From a bacterium (GTDB lineage: Bacteria; Ratteibacteria; UBA8468; B48-G9; JAFGKM01), in the NCBI GenBank assembly GCA_029548585.1, contig JAKPNC010000099.1:1-5061 (forward strand): 5,061 nucleotides of DNA. The letters run 5' to 3'. A program made the position numbers and the translations under genes. Of this stretch, positions 1 to 5,061 are shown in pieces. Every line of letters begins with the position of its first letter. Position 1 is the first letter of the stretch. The notes under the pieces are model-generated. The model made no database searches. It was not told the origin of the DNA and was given only the letters and a program-made list of their open reading frames with translations.

Positions 1-1
1 C

Positions 2-217
2 GGAAGGGGAGAACCGAGGGAAGTGGACCTGGATATCATTTTTTACGGGAGGGAGAAGATAGAGTCGAGGGATCTGGTTATTCCCCATCCAAGGTACCGG
101 TTCAGGGATTTCGTGATTATTCCCCTGGCGGAGATTGCCCCCCTCTTAACGGATCCGGTAAGCGGGGAAAGAATTTCAGAAATCAGAAAAAGGATAGATG
201 AAAATGAAAACAGTTAA
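2..217 (+). CDS. folK: 2-amino-4-hydroxy-6-hydroxymethyldihydropteridine pyrophosphokinase (HPPK), C-terminal part
   Basis: Partial gene, cut at its 5' end by the window edge; the reading frame is open from base 2. HPPK transfers pyrophosphate from ATP to 6-hydroxymethyl-7,8-dihydropterin in cytoplasmic folate synthesis. The visible part carries the family signature EPREVDLDIIFYG (bases 11-49). Its DLD pair, encoded at 26-34, corresponds to the two Asp residues that bind the catalytic magnesium ions. IPHPRYRFRDFVIIPLAEIAP follows at about 80-142; its PHP-x-x-x-x-R-x-F-V-x-x-PL pattern is typical of the HPPK C-terminus. The stop is TAA at 215-217. The GTG at 23 is an internal valine, not the start. 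The 3' end overlaps panC, suggesting translational coupling. The family assignment is secure from these motifs although only about 71 residues are visible. Confidence 0.93.
   Translation, partial: GRGEPREVDLDIIFYGREKIESRDLVIPHPRYRFRDFVIIPLAEIAPLLTDPVSGERISEIRKRIDENENS
190..194 (+). promoter_or_regulatory. Ribosome binding site of panC, inside folK
   Basis: AAGGA at 190-194 is the only Shine-Dalgarno-like stretch before panC. It lies 3 bases before the ATG at 198, which is too close, and 9 bases before the ATG at 204, which is normal spacing. This favours 204 as the start. Confidence 0.6.
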
Positions 218-1055
218 ACTCGTATCGGAAGTCAGGGCTGAGATATGTTCAATGAAGAAAAGGGGTCAAAGGATAGGTTTTGTCCCCACCATGGGATACC
301 TTCACGAGGGACATCTTTCACTTGTCAAAAGATCCGTGGAAGAATGCGATGCTACGGTTGTAAGCATATTCGTGAATCCCACGCAGTTCGGTCCTGCAGA
401 AGATTATTCGAGGTATCCACGGGATTCCGCCAGGGACGGGGAACTCCTCAGGTCCCGCGACACAGATCTTCTCTTTATTCCGACGGTTGAAGAAATTTAC
501 GGGGAAGGATTTTCAACCTTCGTGGAGGTTGGAGGGCTTTCGGAGAAACTCGAGGGGAGCATAAGGCCGGGCCATTTCAGGGGGGTATGCACGGTGGTAT
601 GCAAGCTTTTCAACATCGTCTCCCCCGACAAAGCTTATTTCGGATGGAAGGATGCGCAGCAGCTGATAATAATAAGGAAAATGTCGGAAGAACTGAATAT
701 CCCGGTTGAGATCGAAGGCTGTCCCATTTTCAGGGAAGCCGACGGTCTTGCCGCCAGTTCAAGGAATGTTTACATACCCCGGGAAAAGAGGCGGTATGCG
801 GTAGCCCTTTACATGGGGCTTTCAAGGATCAGGGATCTTCTGGATAACCACGGTATAAGGGATGCAGCACGGCTTCTTAAAGAAGGAAGGAAAACCGTGG
901 AAGAATATCCGGGAGTCGAGCTCCAGTACCTTGAGATAGTTGATCCGGACGACCTTTCCACTGTTAAAACGATAGATGGAAAGGTTCTCGTCCTGGGAGC
1001 CATCAGGATATCCGGGGTAAGGCTCATAGACAACATGTTTGCCGGTGACAAATAA
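204..1055 (+). CDS. panC: Pantothenate synthetase (pantoate--beta-alanine ligase)
   Basis: PanC condenses pantoate with beta-alanine using ATP, through a pantoyl-adenylate, in the last step of pantothenate (vitamin B5) synthesis in the cytoplasm. The protein is 283 residues from the ATG at 204, the normal family length. Visible motifs (numbered from 204): PTMGYLHEGHLSL at about 28-40 with the HIGH-type nucleotide-binding motif HEGH (34-37); FVNPTQF (56-62), pantoate pocket; RPGHFRGV (121-128); KDAQQ (149-153), with the conserved Lys and Gln; and SSRN (185-188), the KMSKS-equivalent loop. One oddity is FGWKDAQQ, where Trp148 replaces the usual Glu, Gln or Lys. The in-frame ATG at 198 would add two residues but sits only 3 bases from the ribosome binding site. 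The gene overlaps folK by 14 bases (20 if it starts at 198). Its product step follows that of panD at 4086, from which it is separated by two unrelated genes. Confidence 0.97.
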   Translation: MKTVKLVSEVRAEICSMKKRGQRIGFVPTMGYLHEGHLSLVKRSVEECDATVVSIFVNPTQFGPAEDYSRYPRDSARDGELLRSRDTDLLFIPTVEEIYGEGFSTFVEVGGLSEKLEGSIRPGHFRGVCTVVCKLFNIVSPDKAYFGWKDAQQLIIIRKMSEELNIPVEIEGCPIFREADGLAASSRNVYIPREKRRYAVALYMGLSRIRDLLDNHGIRDAARLLKEGRKTVEEYPGVELQYLEIVDPDDLSTVKTIDGKVLVLGAIRISGVRLIDNMFAGDK

Positions 1056-1060
1056 AGGAG
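1054..1060 (+). promoter_or_regulatory. Ribosome binding site of the GH27 gene, overlapping the panC stop
   Basis: AAAGGAG at 1054-1060 shares its first bases with the panC TAA (1053-1055). It abuts the ATG at 1061, leaving no room for initiation there, but is 9 bases before the in-frame ATG at 1070. The overlap with the panC stop suggests the gene is translated by re-initiation on the same message. Confidence 0.75.
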
Positions 1061-1069
1061 ATGAACGAC

Positions 1070-2599
1070 ATGGGAGATGGAATGAACATTGCCAGGCTCA
1101 AGCCGTGGGATGAAGGCTGTCCGTCAATAAACGGCCCCGATATCTGCGGCGCATCTGCCGGGAAACCTTTTTTTTATGCCGTTCCTGCAACGGGGCAGAG
1201 ACCCATGGAGTTTGAAGCCGAAGGATTGCCCGAAGGGTTGTCAATTAAGGCTTCAAGCGGGTATATTGAAGGGTCTGCTTTAAAAGAAGGAGAATTTGAC
1301 ATACTGCTGAGGGCGAAAAACGTCCACGGAAAAGCTGAAAGGGAATTCCGGGTATCGATAGGCAGGGGGCCGGCCCTTACTCCTCCCATGGGATGGAACA
1401 GCTGGAATGCGTGGAGGATGTGGGTTGACGACTCAAAGATAAGGCAGGCGGCAGACGCCCTCACAGGCAAGGGGCTGGCTGCAAGAGGGTACACATTCGT
1501 GAATATTGATTCCTGCTGGCAGGGGCCGCGCGGAGGCAGGCTCAATTCTATCCAGCCCAATTCCAAATTTCCGGATATGAAGTCTCTTTCGGATTACGTG
1601 CATTCGAGGGGATTGAAGATCGGAATATATTCATCTCCCTGGACCGCCCCTTTCGGATGCCACAAGGGGGATCCTTCAAGATACTGGGGAGGCCCGGATC
1701 TCATAGGATGCAGTTCGGGAGATCCCGACCCGGATTATCCCTTTAAGGCGGGGCAGGGGATGTATATAGGCATCAATAAGCACGAGGCGTGCGACGTTGC
1801 CCAGTGGGTGGAATGGGAAATGGATTATTTGAAATATGACTGGACTCCGAATGATCCCGTAAGCCTCGAAAGGATGGGCCGGCTGCTGAAGGAGTCGCCG
1901 CGTGATTTCATAATGAGCATATGCCTGGAAGCAAGGATTGAAAACGCCGTGGCGTTTAAAAGGTGGGCCCACATGTGGAGAGGCATTCCTGATACCCGGG
2001 ATAACTGGCCCAGCGTTGTGAAGAATGCTTTCCTTTCCGACGACTGGTTCAACGAGGACTGGAGGCCTTACTCCGGGCCAGGGGGATGGCATGACCTCGA
2101 TATGCTTGCCCTGGGGCCGCAGTTCGAAACGAAAGACAAAAGCCGTCCCAACAGGCTTACTAAAAACGAGCAGGTCGCATGCATGACAGCCTGGGCGCTT
2201 TATCCGTCTCCCCTCCTGCTAAGCTGCGACCTGGAAGCCGTAGACGATTTCGAAATGAGCCTTTTCGGCAACGAGGAAGTCATAGCCATAAACCAGGACA
2301 GGCTTGGCAGGCCGGCATGCAGGTTGAAAGAAGAAAGGTTCCAGCCCGTATCATCCGGCAGGCCGGTAAGGAATTCGAGGGTATGGGCAAAAGAGCTTGC
2401 TGACGGGAGCTTTGCACTGGGTTTATTCAATCTCTCCGACAGAACGTCTGAAATTTCGGTGGATCTGCGCGAACTCGGAATCGATGGGAGTCTCCGGGCG
2501 AGGAATGCCTGGGAGAAAAGAGATCTGGAAAGAACAGGGCATGTCTTCAGCCTGCAAGTTGAACCCCACGGGGCACAATTGGTAAAAATAACGGTGTGA
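1070..2599 (+). CDS. GH27-family glycosidase with N-terminal He_PIG (Ig-like) module; alpha-galactosidase-like, specificity uncertain
   Basis: Retaining glycoside hydrolase of family 27 (alpha-galactosidases and relatives), 509 residues from the ATG at 1070. The N-terminal part (about 10-100) matches the He_PIG-associated and He_PIG pattern: PATGQRPMEF, EGLPEGLSI, GYIEGSA. The (beta/alpha)8 catalytic barrel starts at TPPMGWNSWNAW (about 104-115). The nucleophile is predicted as Asp257 in YLKYDW and the acid/base as Asp308 in WRGIPD, placed by the WR-x-x-x-D spacing of human alpha-galactosidase A. GGWHDLDML (about 338-346) and the C-terminal PLLLSCDL and INQDRLGRPA blocks are family hallmarks, followed by a beta-sandwich to the end. 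Pocket motifs differ from characterised enzymes: NIDSCW instead of NIDDCW, CLEAR where CEW is usual, and HDLD instead of NDPD. No signal peptide is visible, so a cytoplasmic location is inferred. It lies 14 bases after panC and 25 bases before the ceramidase-like gene. Family assignment is firm; the substrate is not known. Confidence 0.93.
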   Translation: MGDGMNIARLKPWDEGCPSINGPDICGASAGKPFFYAVPATGQRPMEFEAEGLPEGLSIKASSGYIEGSALKEGEFDILLRAKNVHGKAEREFRVSIGRGPALTPPMGWNSWNAWRMWVDDSKIRQAADALTGKGLAARGYTFVNIDSCWQGPRGGRLNSIQPNSKFPDMKSLSDYVHSRGLKIGIYSSPWTAPFGCHKGDPSRYWGGPDLIGCSSGDPDPDYPFKAGQGMYIGINKHEACDVAQWVEWEMDYLKYDWTPNDPVSLERMGRLLKESPRDFIMSICLEARIENAVAFKRWAHMWRGIPDTRDNWPSVVKNAFLSDDWFNEDWRPYSGPGGWHDLDMLALGPQFETKDKSRPNRLTKNEQVACMTAWALYPSPLLLSCDLEAVDDFEMSLFGNEEVIAINQDRLGRPACRLKEERFQPVSSGRPVRNSRVWAKELADGSFALGLFNLSDRTSEISVDLRELGIDGSLRARNAWEKRDLERTGHVFSLQVEPHGAQLVKITV

Positions 2600-2610
2600 A
2601 CGAGTAAATT

Positions 2611-2616
2611 AAGGAG
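2611..2616 (+). promoter_or_regulatory. Ribosome binding site of the ceramidase-like gene
   Basis: A perfect AAGGAG lies 8 bases before the ATG at 2625, within the 25-base gap after the GH27 stop codon. It fixes the start of the next gene. Confidence 0.8.
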
Positions 2617-2624
2617 AATAAAAC

Positions 2625-3950
2625 ATGGGAAACAGGATGATGGCAGGGACAGCACGGGCCGACATAACTCCTCCCCTCGGCTACCTTCTGCAGGGCCACG
2701 GCGCCAGGAACAAGCCAAGCGAAAAAGTCCACGATCCGCTCGAACTGAAGGTTCTCAGCATGAGGAAGGGAAAGGACAGGGTGTTGATTGCAAGCTGTGA
2801 CCTGGCAGGTTTTGATCCCAAATTCATAGAACTTGCAAGAAGGGATATTTCAGAAAAAACCGGCCTTGCCCCTTTCCAGGTTCTGATTTGTGCATCCCAT
2901 ACACATACCGGACCCTTTACCCTGGACTTGCTCGGGGAAGACGCCTCCAATATCATCCCCGAATACATGTCGGTTGTAAGCAAGAAGATCGCAGGGACAG
3001 CCATGGAAGCCATGAATAATGAAGAGGAAGTTCTTGCGAGGTACGGAAGGACGAAAACAGACATGGGCATAGTCAACAGGCGCAGGAAGAATCCCGACGG
3101 CACGATTGGAGGACCGGATCCGTCCGGCCCTGTAGATTACGAGGTCAGCGTTCTCTCATTCGAAAGAGAGAAGGGCGATCCCCTTGCAATACTCTTCAAT
3201 TACGGATGCCATCCAACAACCCTGGCAGCGGACATATTCCAGGTTTCTGCCGATTTTCCAGGAGCGGCCAAGAGGGAGATCGAACATTTTTATCCCGGTA
3301 CGATGGCCCACTTTACAAACGGCTGTTTCGGGGACGTGAGGCCAAATCTTCTTGACTCCGAAGGTGAAAATTTCAGGGGGGGCAGTTTCGGGGATCTCCA
3401 GAGGATGGGAAGACGGCTTGCGTCCGGAGTTATCAGGGCAAGGGAAGAAGCGGTTCCTCTGCCGGTTGAAAAACTTGAAAGCAGGCTTGAAGTATTTCCC
3501 TTCCCTTTTGACCCCGGATACCGTTTCAAAGATGAAGAGAGCCTCGAGAAGATTTTCCCCGGGCTTGTATACAAGTTCAGGAAAACTTACCAGCCCCTTG
3601 AGTCCGAACTCAGGTGGAAAGAATTCTGGATGGAAAAACTCCGCCGTAAAGAGGCCGTACCGCCAACCGTGAACAGGGATATACAGGTCATAAAGATCGG
3701 CGGGGTCAGGATAATAGGAATACCGGGTGAAGCCGTTGCGGAGACAGGATTGAAGATCAAGAAGACCCTTGGCACAGCCTTCACCGTGGGGGTCAGCAAC
3801 GGCTACCTCAGCTACATGCCTTCCGCCGGCGTCCTTGAAGAGGGCGGGTACGAGGCTTCTCTCTTTTTCTACCAGGAATACCCTGGACCTTTTGCCCCCG
3901 ATACCGAGAGGCTGATGCTTGAAAGAATATATTCGATGGCAAGGGGATAA
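2625..3950 (+). CDS. Neutral/alkaline ceramidase-like metal-dependent hydrolase (N-terminal domain only)
   Basis: This 441-residue protein matches the neutral/alkaline non-lysosomal ceramidase N-terminal domain family. Early motifs are AGTARADITPPLG (about 7-19) and ASHTHTGP (about 90-97). Likely zinc ligands by comparison with Pseudomonas ceramidase are His92 (with His94 in the same HTH motif), His196 in YGCHPTTL, Glu369 in IPGEAVAE, and Tyr394 or Tyr397 in NGYLSYMPSAG. SADFPG begins at 208. The ceramidase amidase hexapeptide GDVSPN, whose Ser is needed for ceramide hydrolysis, reads GDVRPN here (236-241, Arg239). True neutral ceramidases are secreted, longer (over 600 residues) and end in an Ig-like domain; this protein lacks both a signal peptide and that domain. 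It is therefore a family member of unknown substrate, probably an amidase or esterase of another kind, and should not be named a ceramidase. It lies 25 bases after the GH27 gene with a strong ribosome binding site, so co-expression is very likely. Codon use resembles its neighbours. Confidence 0.85.
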   Translation: MGNRMMAGTARADITPPLGYLLQGHGARNKPSEKVHDPLELKVLSMRKGKDRVLIASCDLAGFDPKFIELARRDISEKTGLAPFQVLICASHTHTGPFTLDLLGEDASNIIPEYMSVVSKKIAGTAMEAMNNEEEVLARYGRTKTDMGIVNRRRKNPDGTIGGPDPSGPVDYEVSVLSFEREKGDPLAILFNYGCHPTTLAADIFQVSADFPGAAKREIEHFYPGTMAHFTNGCFGDVRPNLLDSEGENFRGGSFGDLQRMGRRLASGVIRAREEAVPLPVEKLESRLEVFPFPFDPGYRFKDEESLEKIFPGLVYKFRKTYQPLESELRWKEFWMEKLRRKEAVPPTVNRDIQVIKIGGVRIIGIPGEAVAETGLKIKKTLGTAFTVGVSNGYLSYMPSAGVLEEGGYEASLFFYQEYPGPFAPDTERLMLERIYSMARG

Positions 3951-4085
3951 GGAAAGGTCTGTTCATGAGAAGAGAGGCGGCAGTAGGAGAGCCCATGTGA
4001 AACAGGGGCCTGGATACAGGTTGATTCCTGTAAGGCAAGTTACAATTTAACAGGAAGAAAGGACATTAAAGGAGAAAGGGAAATA
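3951..4085 (+). other. Intergenic gap before panD; no convincing gene or terminator
   Basis: This 135-base gap is the longest in the window. It holds a 6-base-pair inverted repeat at 4015-4032 (TACAGG, loop TTGATT, CCTGTA) without a following T-tract, so it is not a clear terminator. TACAAT at 4041-4046 resembles a -10 box, but the nearest TTGATT (4021-4026) is only 14 bases upstream, shorter than the usual 16-18. A 12-codon reading frame at 3965-4000, 7 bases after GGAAAGG, is too short to judge. A weak internal promoter for panD and lnt is possible but unproven. Confidence 0.35.
4068..4080 (+). promoter_or_regulatory. Ribosome binding region of panD (two purine tracts)
   Basis: AAAGGAG at 4068-4074 lies 11 bases before the ATG at 4086, and AAAGGG at 4075-4080 lies 5 bases before it. 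Either could serve; the stronger match is slightly far and the weaker one is close. Confidence 0.55.
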
Positions 4086-4448
4086 ATGTACAGGAACATG
4101 TGCAGGTGCAAGATCAAGGGTGGCAGAGTTACCGACAGGAACCTGAGGTATGAAGGCAGTATAACTCTTGACCGGACCATCCTTGAAAAGGCAGGGATCT
4201 TTCCGGGAGAGATGGTAAAAGTGTTCAACATGAATAACGGGGCGAGAATTTCCACCTATACGATAGAGGGGGAAGCCGGTTCAGGCACGGTATGCCTTAA
4301 CGGTCCGGCCGCAAGGCATTTTGAAACGGGCGACGAGGTTATCATCCTCGGGATATCCATGGTGGAAGAATCCGAAGGCCTGAAGAACTGGAGTATCAGG
4401 ATAATTGAACTTGACAACCTCAACAGGGTAAAGATTGAAAAAGGTTAG
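4086..4448 (+). CDS. panD: Aspartate 1-decarboxylase, pyruvoyl-dependent
   Basis: PanD decarboxylates L-aspartate to beta-alanine, the substrate that PanC joins to pantoate. It is made as a proenzyme that cleaves itself between Gly24 and Ser25, turning the Ser into the pyruvoyl cofactor. Here YEGSITLD places Gly24-Ser25 at exactly the canonical residues. Other active-site positions of the E. coli enzyme also match by number: Lys9, Arg54, Thr57, Tyr58 (GARISTYTI) and Asn72 (LNGPAA). The length of 120 residues is normal for a complete proenzyme, which assembles as a cytoplasmic tetramer. The gene follows a 135-base gap after the ceramidase-like gene and overlaps the proposed lnt start by 14 bases. 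The ATG at 4086 is supported by alignment of the N-terminus (MYRNMCRCKI, compared with the E. coli MIRTMLQGKL). Confidence 0.97.
   Translation: MYRNMCRCKIKGGRVTDRNLRYEGSITLDRTILEKAGIFPGEMVKVFNMNNGARISTYTIEGEAGSGTVCLNGPAARHFETGDEVIILGISMVEESEGLKNWSIRIIELDNLNRVKIEKG
4425..4428 (+). promoter_or_regulatory. Possible ribosome binding site of lnt, inside panD
   Basis: AGGG at 4425-4428 lies 6 bases before the TTG at 4435. It is a weak match, but it is the only suitable purine stretch between the in-frame stop at 4429-4431 and the conserved Lnt N-terminal motif. Confidence 0.4.
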
Positions 4449-5061
4449 AGAAAATATTCTCTTGAGTTTAATTCCAGGTTTGATAAGCGCTCTCATTCTC
4501 CATCTGGCTTATCCTCCATTCAACATGGGGCAACTTGCTTTTATCGGATTCGTCCCGCTTGTTCTATTTCCCGGAGGAAGCCCGGGCCGCAATTTTTTCC
4601 TTGGCACGGCCTCTGGATTTCTCTTCTACAGCCTTTCGCTGTCGTGGCTCTATCCCCTTGCAGGTTTTCTATACCTGCTTCTTCCCCTTTATCTTTCCTT
4701 ATACTGGGGGCTTTTTCTCTGCCTGCTCTTCCTACTTCCCGCCAGGGGCAGGGTCTTTACCGGTACATTCATCTGGTTCTTCCTTGAGGTTATCGTTTCA
4801 GGGATGATGACCGGGTTTCCGTGGCTGCTTCTGGGACTTTCTCAGTGGCAGAACGGGGCGATGCTCTTTTTTGCAGGAATCGCAGGAATATACGGCGTTT
4901 CTTTCATGGTAATGCTTGCCAATCTTTCTATCATCCACCTGTTCAGGAAGAAGCATCTTGTATCATGTATCTTATCCCTCATGCTTCTTGCGGCCGTTCC
5001 GGCGGTTTCCAGGACAAGGCTTTTCCGCCTCAGGCCGGCAGGAAGCCTCGATATCATGGTT
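4435..5061 (+). CDS. lnt: Apolipoprotein N-acyltransferase, N-terminal membrane part (cut by window end)
   Basis: Lnt is an inner-membrane enzyme that adds the third acyl chain to the N-terminal Cys of lipoproteins in diderm bacteria. The frame is open from the stop at 4429-4431 to the window end, giving 209 residues of a protein usually near 500. Visible are several hydrophobic membrane segments (about 8-24, 33-45, 54-73, 75-105), the N-terminal motif LAYPPFN (24-30), TGFPWLLLGLSQW (126-138) and IYGVSFMVMLAN (152-163), all characteristic of Lnt. LDIMV at the very end is where the nitrilase-type catalytic domain normally begins, so the Glu-Lys-Cys triad lies beyond the window. No ATG is usable: the first, at 4525, would delete LAYPPFN. 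TTG at 4435 gives MKKVRENILLSLIPG, a typical positively charged start before the first membrane segment, and overlaps panD by 14 bases. TTG at 4462 is an alternative without a well-placed ribosome binding site. Confidence 0.9.
   Translation, partial: MKKVRENILLSLIPGLISALILHLAYPPFNMGQLAFIGFVPLVLFPGGSPGRNFFLGTASGFLFYSLSLSWLYPLAGFLYLLLPLYLSLYWGLFLCLLFLLPARGRVFTGTFIWFFLEVIVSGMMTGFPWLLLGLSQWQNGAMLFFAGIAGIYGVSFMVMLANLSIIHLFRKKHLVSCILSLMLLAAVPAVSRTRLFRLRPAGSLDIMV

Noticed and set aside
1061..1069. ATG at 1061 as the GH27 start
   Set aside because: It directly abuts the AAAGGAG ribosome binding site with no spacer; the ATG at 1070 has normal spacing.
1174..2092. Long open frames on the minus strand across the GH27 gene
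   Set aside because: Their translations have no recognisable domains, and they lie opposite a gene with a complete set of GH27 motifs; they are antisense shadows.
3965..4000. A 12-codon reading frame (MRRREAAVGEPM) 7 bases after GGAAAGG
   Set aside because: It is too short, has no recognisable motif, and such frames occur by chance in purine-rich gaps.
4015..4032. Inverted repeat with a 6-base-pair stem and 6-base loop as a terminator
   Set aside because: There is no T-tract after it and the stem is short, so intrinsic termination is not supported.
4021..4046. Promoter with TTGATT and TACAAT upstream of panD
   Set aside because: The spacer is only 14 bases and the -35 match is partial; it is noted in the gap entry but not called as a promoter.
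4535..4807. Plus-strand 90-codon frame and, at 4842-5057, a minus-strand 71-codon frame
   Set aside because: Both overlap the lnt frame, which carries the conserved Lnt motifs; their own translations look like out-of-frame readings of membrane-protein DNA.
1..5061. tRNA, rRNA, CRISPR array, insertion sequence or riboswitch
   Set aside because: No cloverleaf-like sequence, regularly spaced repeats, transposase motifs or long structured leader were seen; nearly all the sequence is coding.

Overview
The window is a compact stretch of bacterial chromosome. Every recognisable gene lies on the + strand, and gene ends are tightly packed (14-base overlaps or gaps of 14 to 135 bases). The presence of lnt (apolipoprotein N-acyltransferase) points to a diderm, Gram-negative-type bacterium. 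Base composition looks close to balanced. Arg AGG and Ile ATA codons are common in all genes, and ribosome binding sites are strong AAGGAG types. A deltaproteobacterium-like or related uncultured lineage would fit, but the phylum cannot be fixed from this sequence.

Layout: (1) bases 2-217, C-terminal end of folK (folate pathway pyrophosphokinase), cut by the window edge; (2) 204-1055, panC, pantothenate synthetase, overlapping folK; (3) 1070-2599, a glycoside hydrolase family 27 (GH27) protein with an N-terminal Ig-like He_PIG module; (4) 2625-3950, a neutral-ceramidase-like metal-dependent hydrolase; (5) 3951-4085, a 135-base gap with no convincing gene; (6) 4086-4448, panD, aspartate 1-decarboxylase; (7) 4435 to the window end, N-terminal membrane half of lnt, probably starting at a TTG codon inside the end of panD.

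PanD makes beta-alanine from aspartate and PanC joins it to pantoate to give pantothenate, so genes 2 and 6 are consecutive steps toward coenzyme A. FolK belongs to folate synthesis, which supplies the one-carbon units used to make pantoate, and folK is a common neighbour of pan genes. Between panC and panD sit two genes with no evident tie to cofactor synthesis: the GH27 protein and the ceramidase-like hydrolase. Neither has a visible signal peptide. Both differ from well-studied relatives at positions that matter for substrate or catalysis: the GH27 keeps its catalytic Asp pair but has altered sugar-pocket motifs, and the ceramidase-like protein keeps its metal ligands but has GDVRPN in place of the amidase motif GDVSPN. 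This pair is the most interesting part of the window. It may be a small cytoplasmic two-step pathway acting on an unidentified glycoside, but that is inference.
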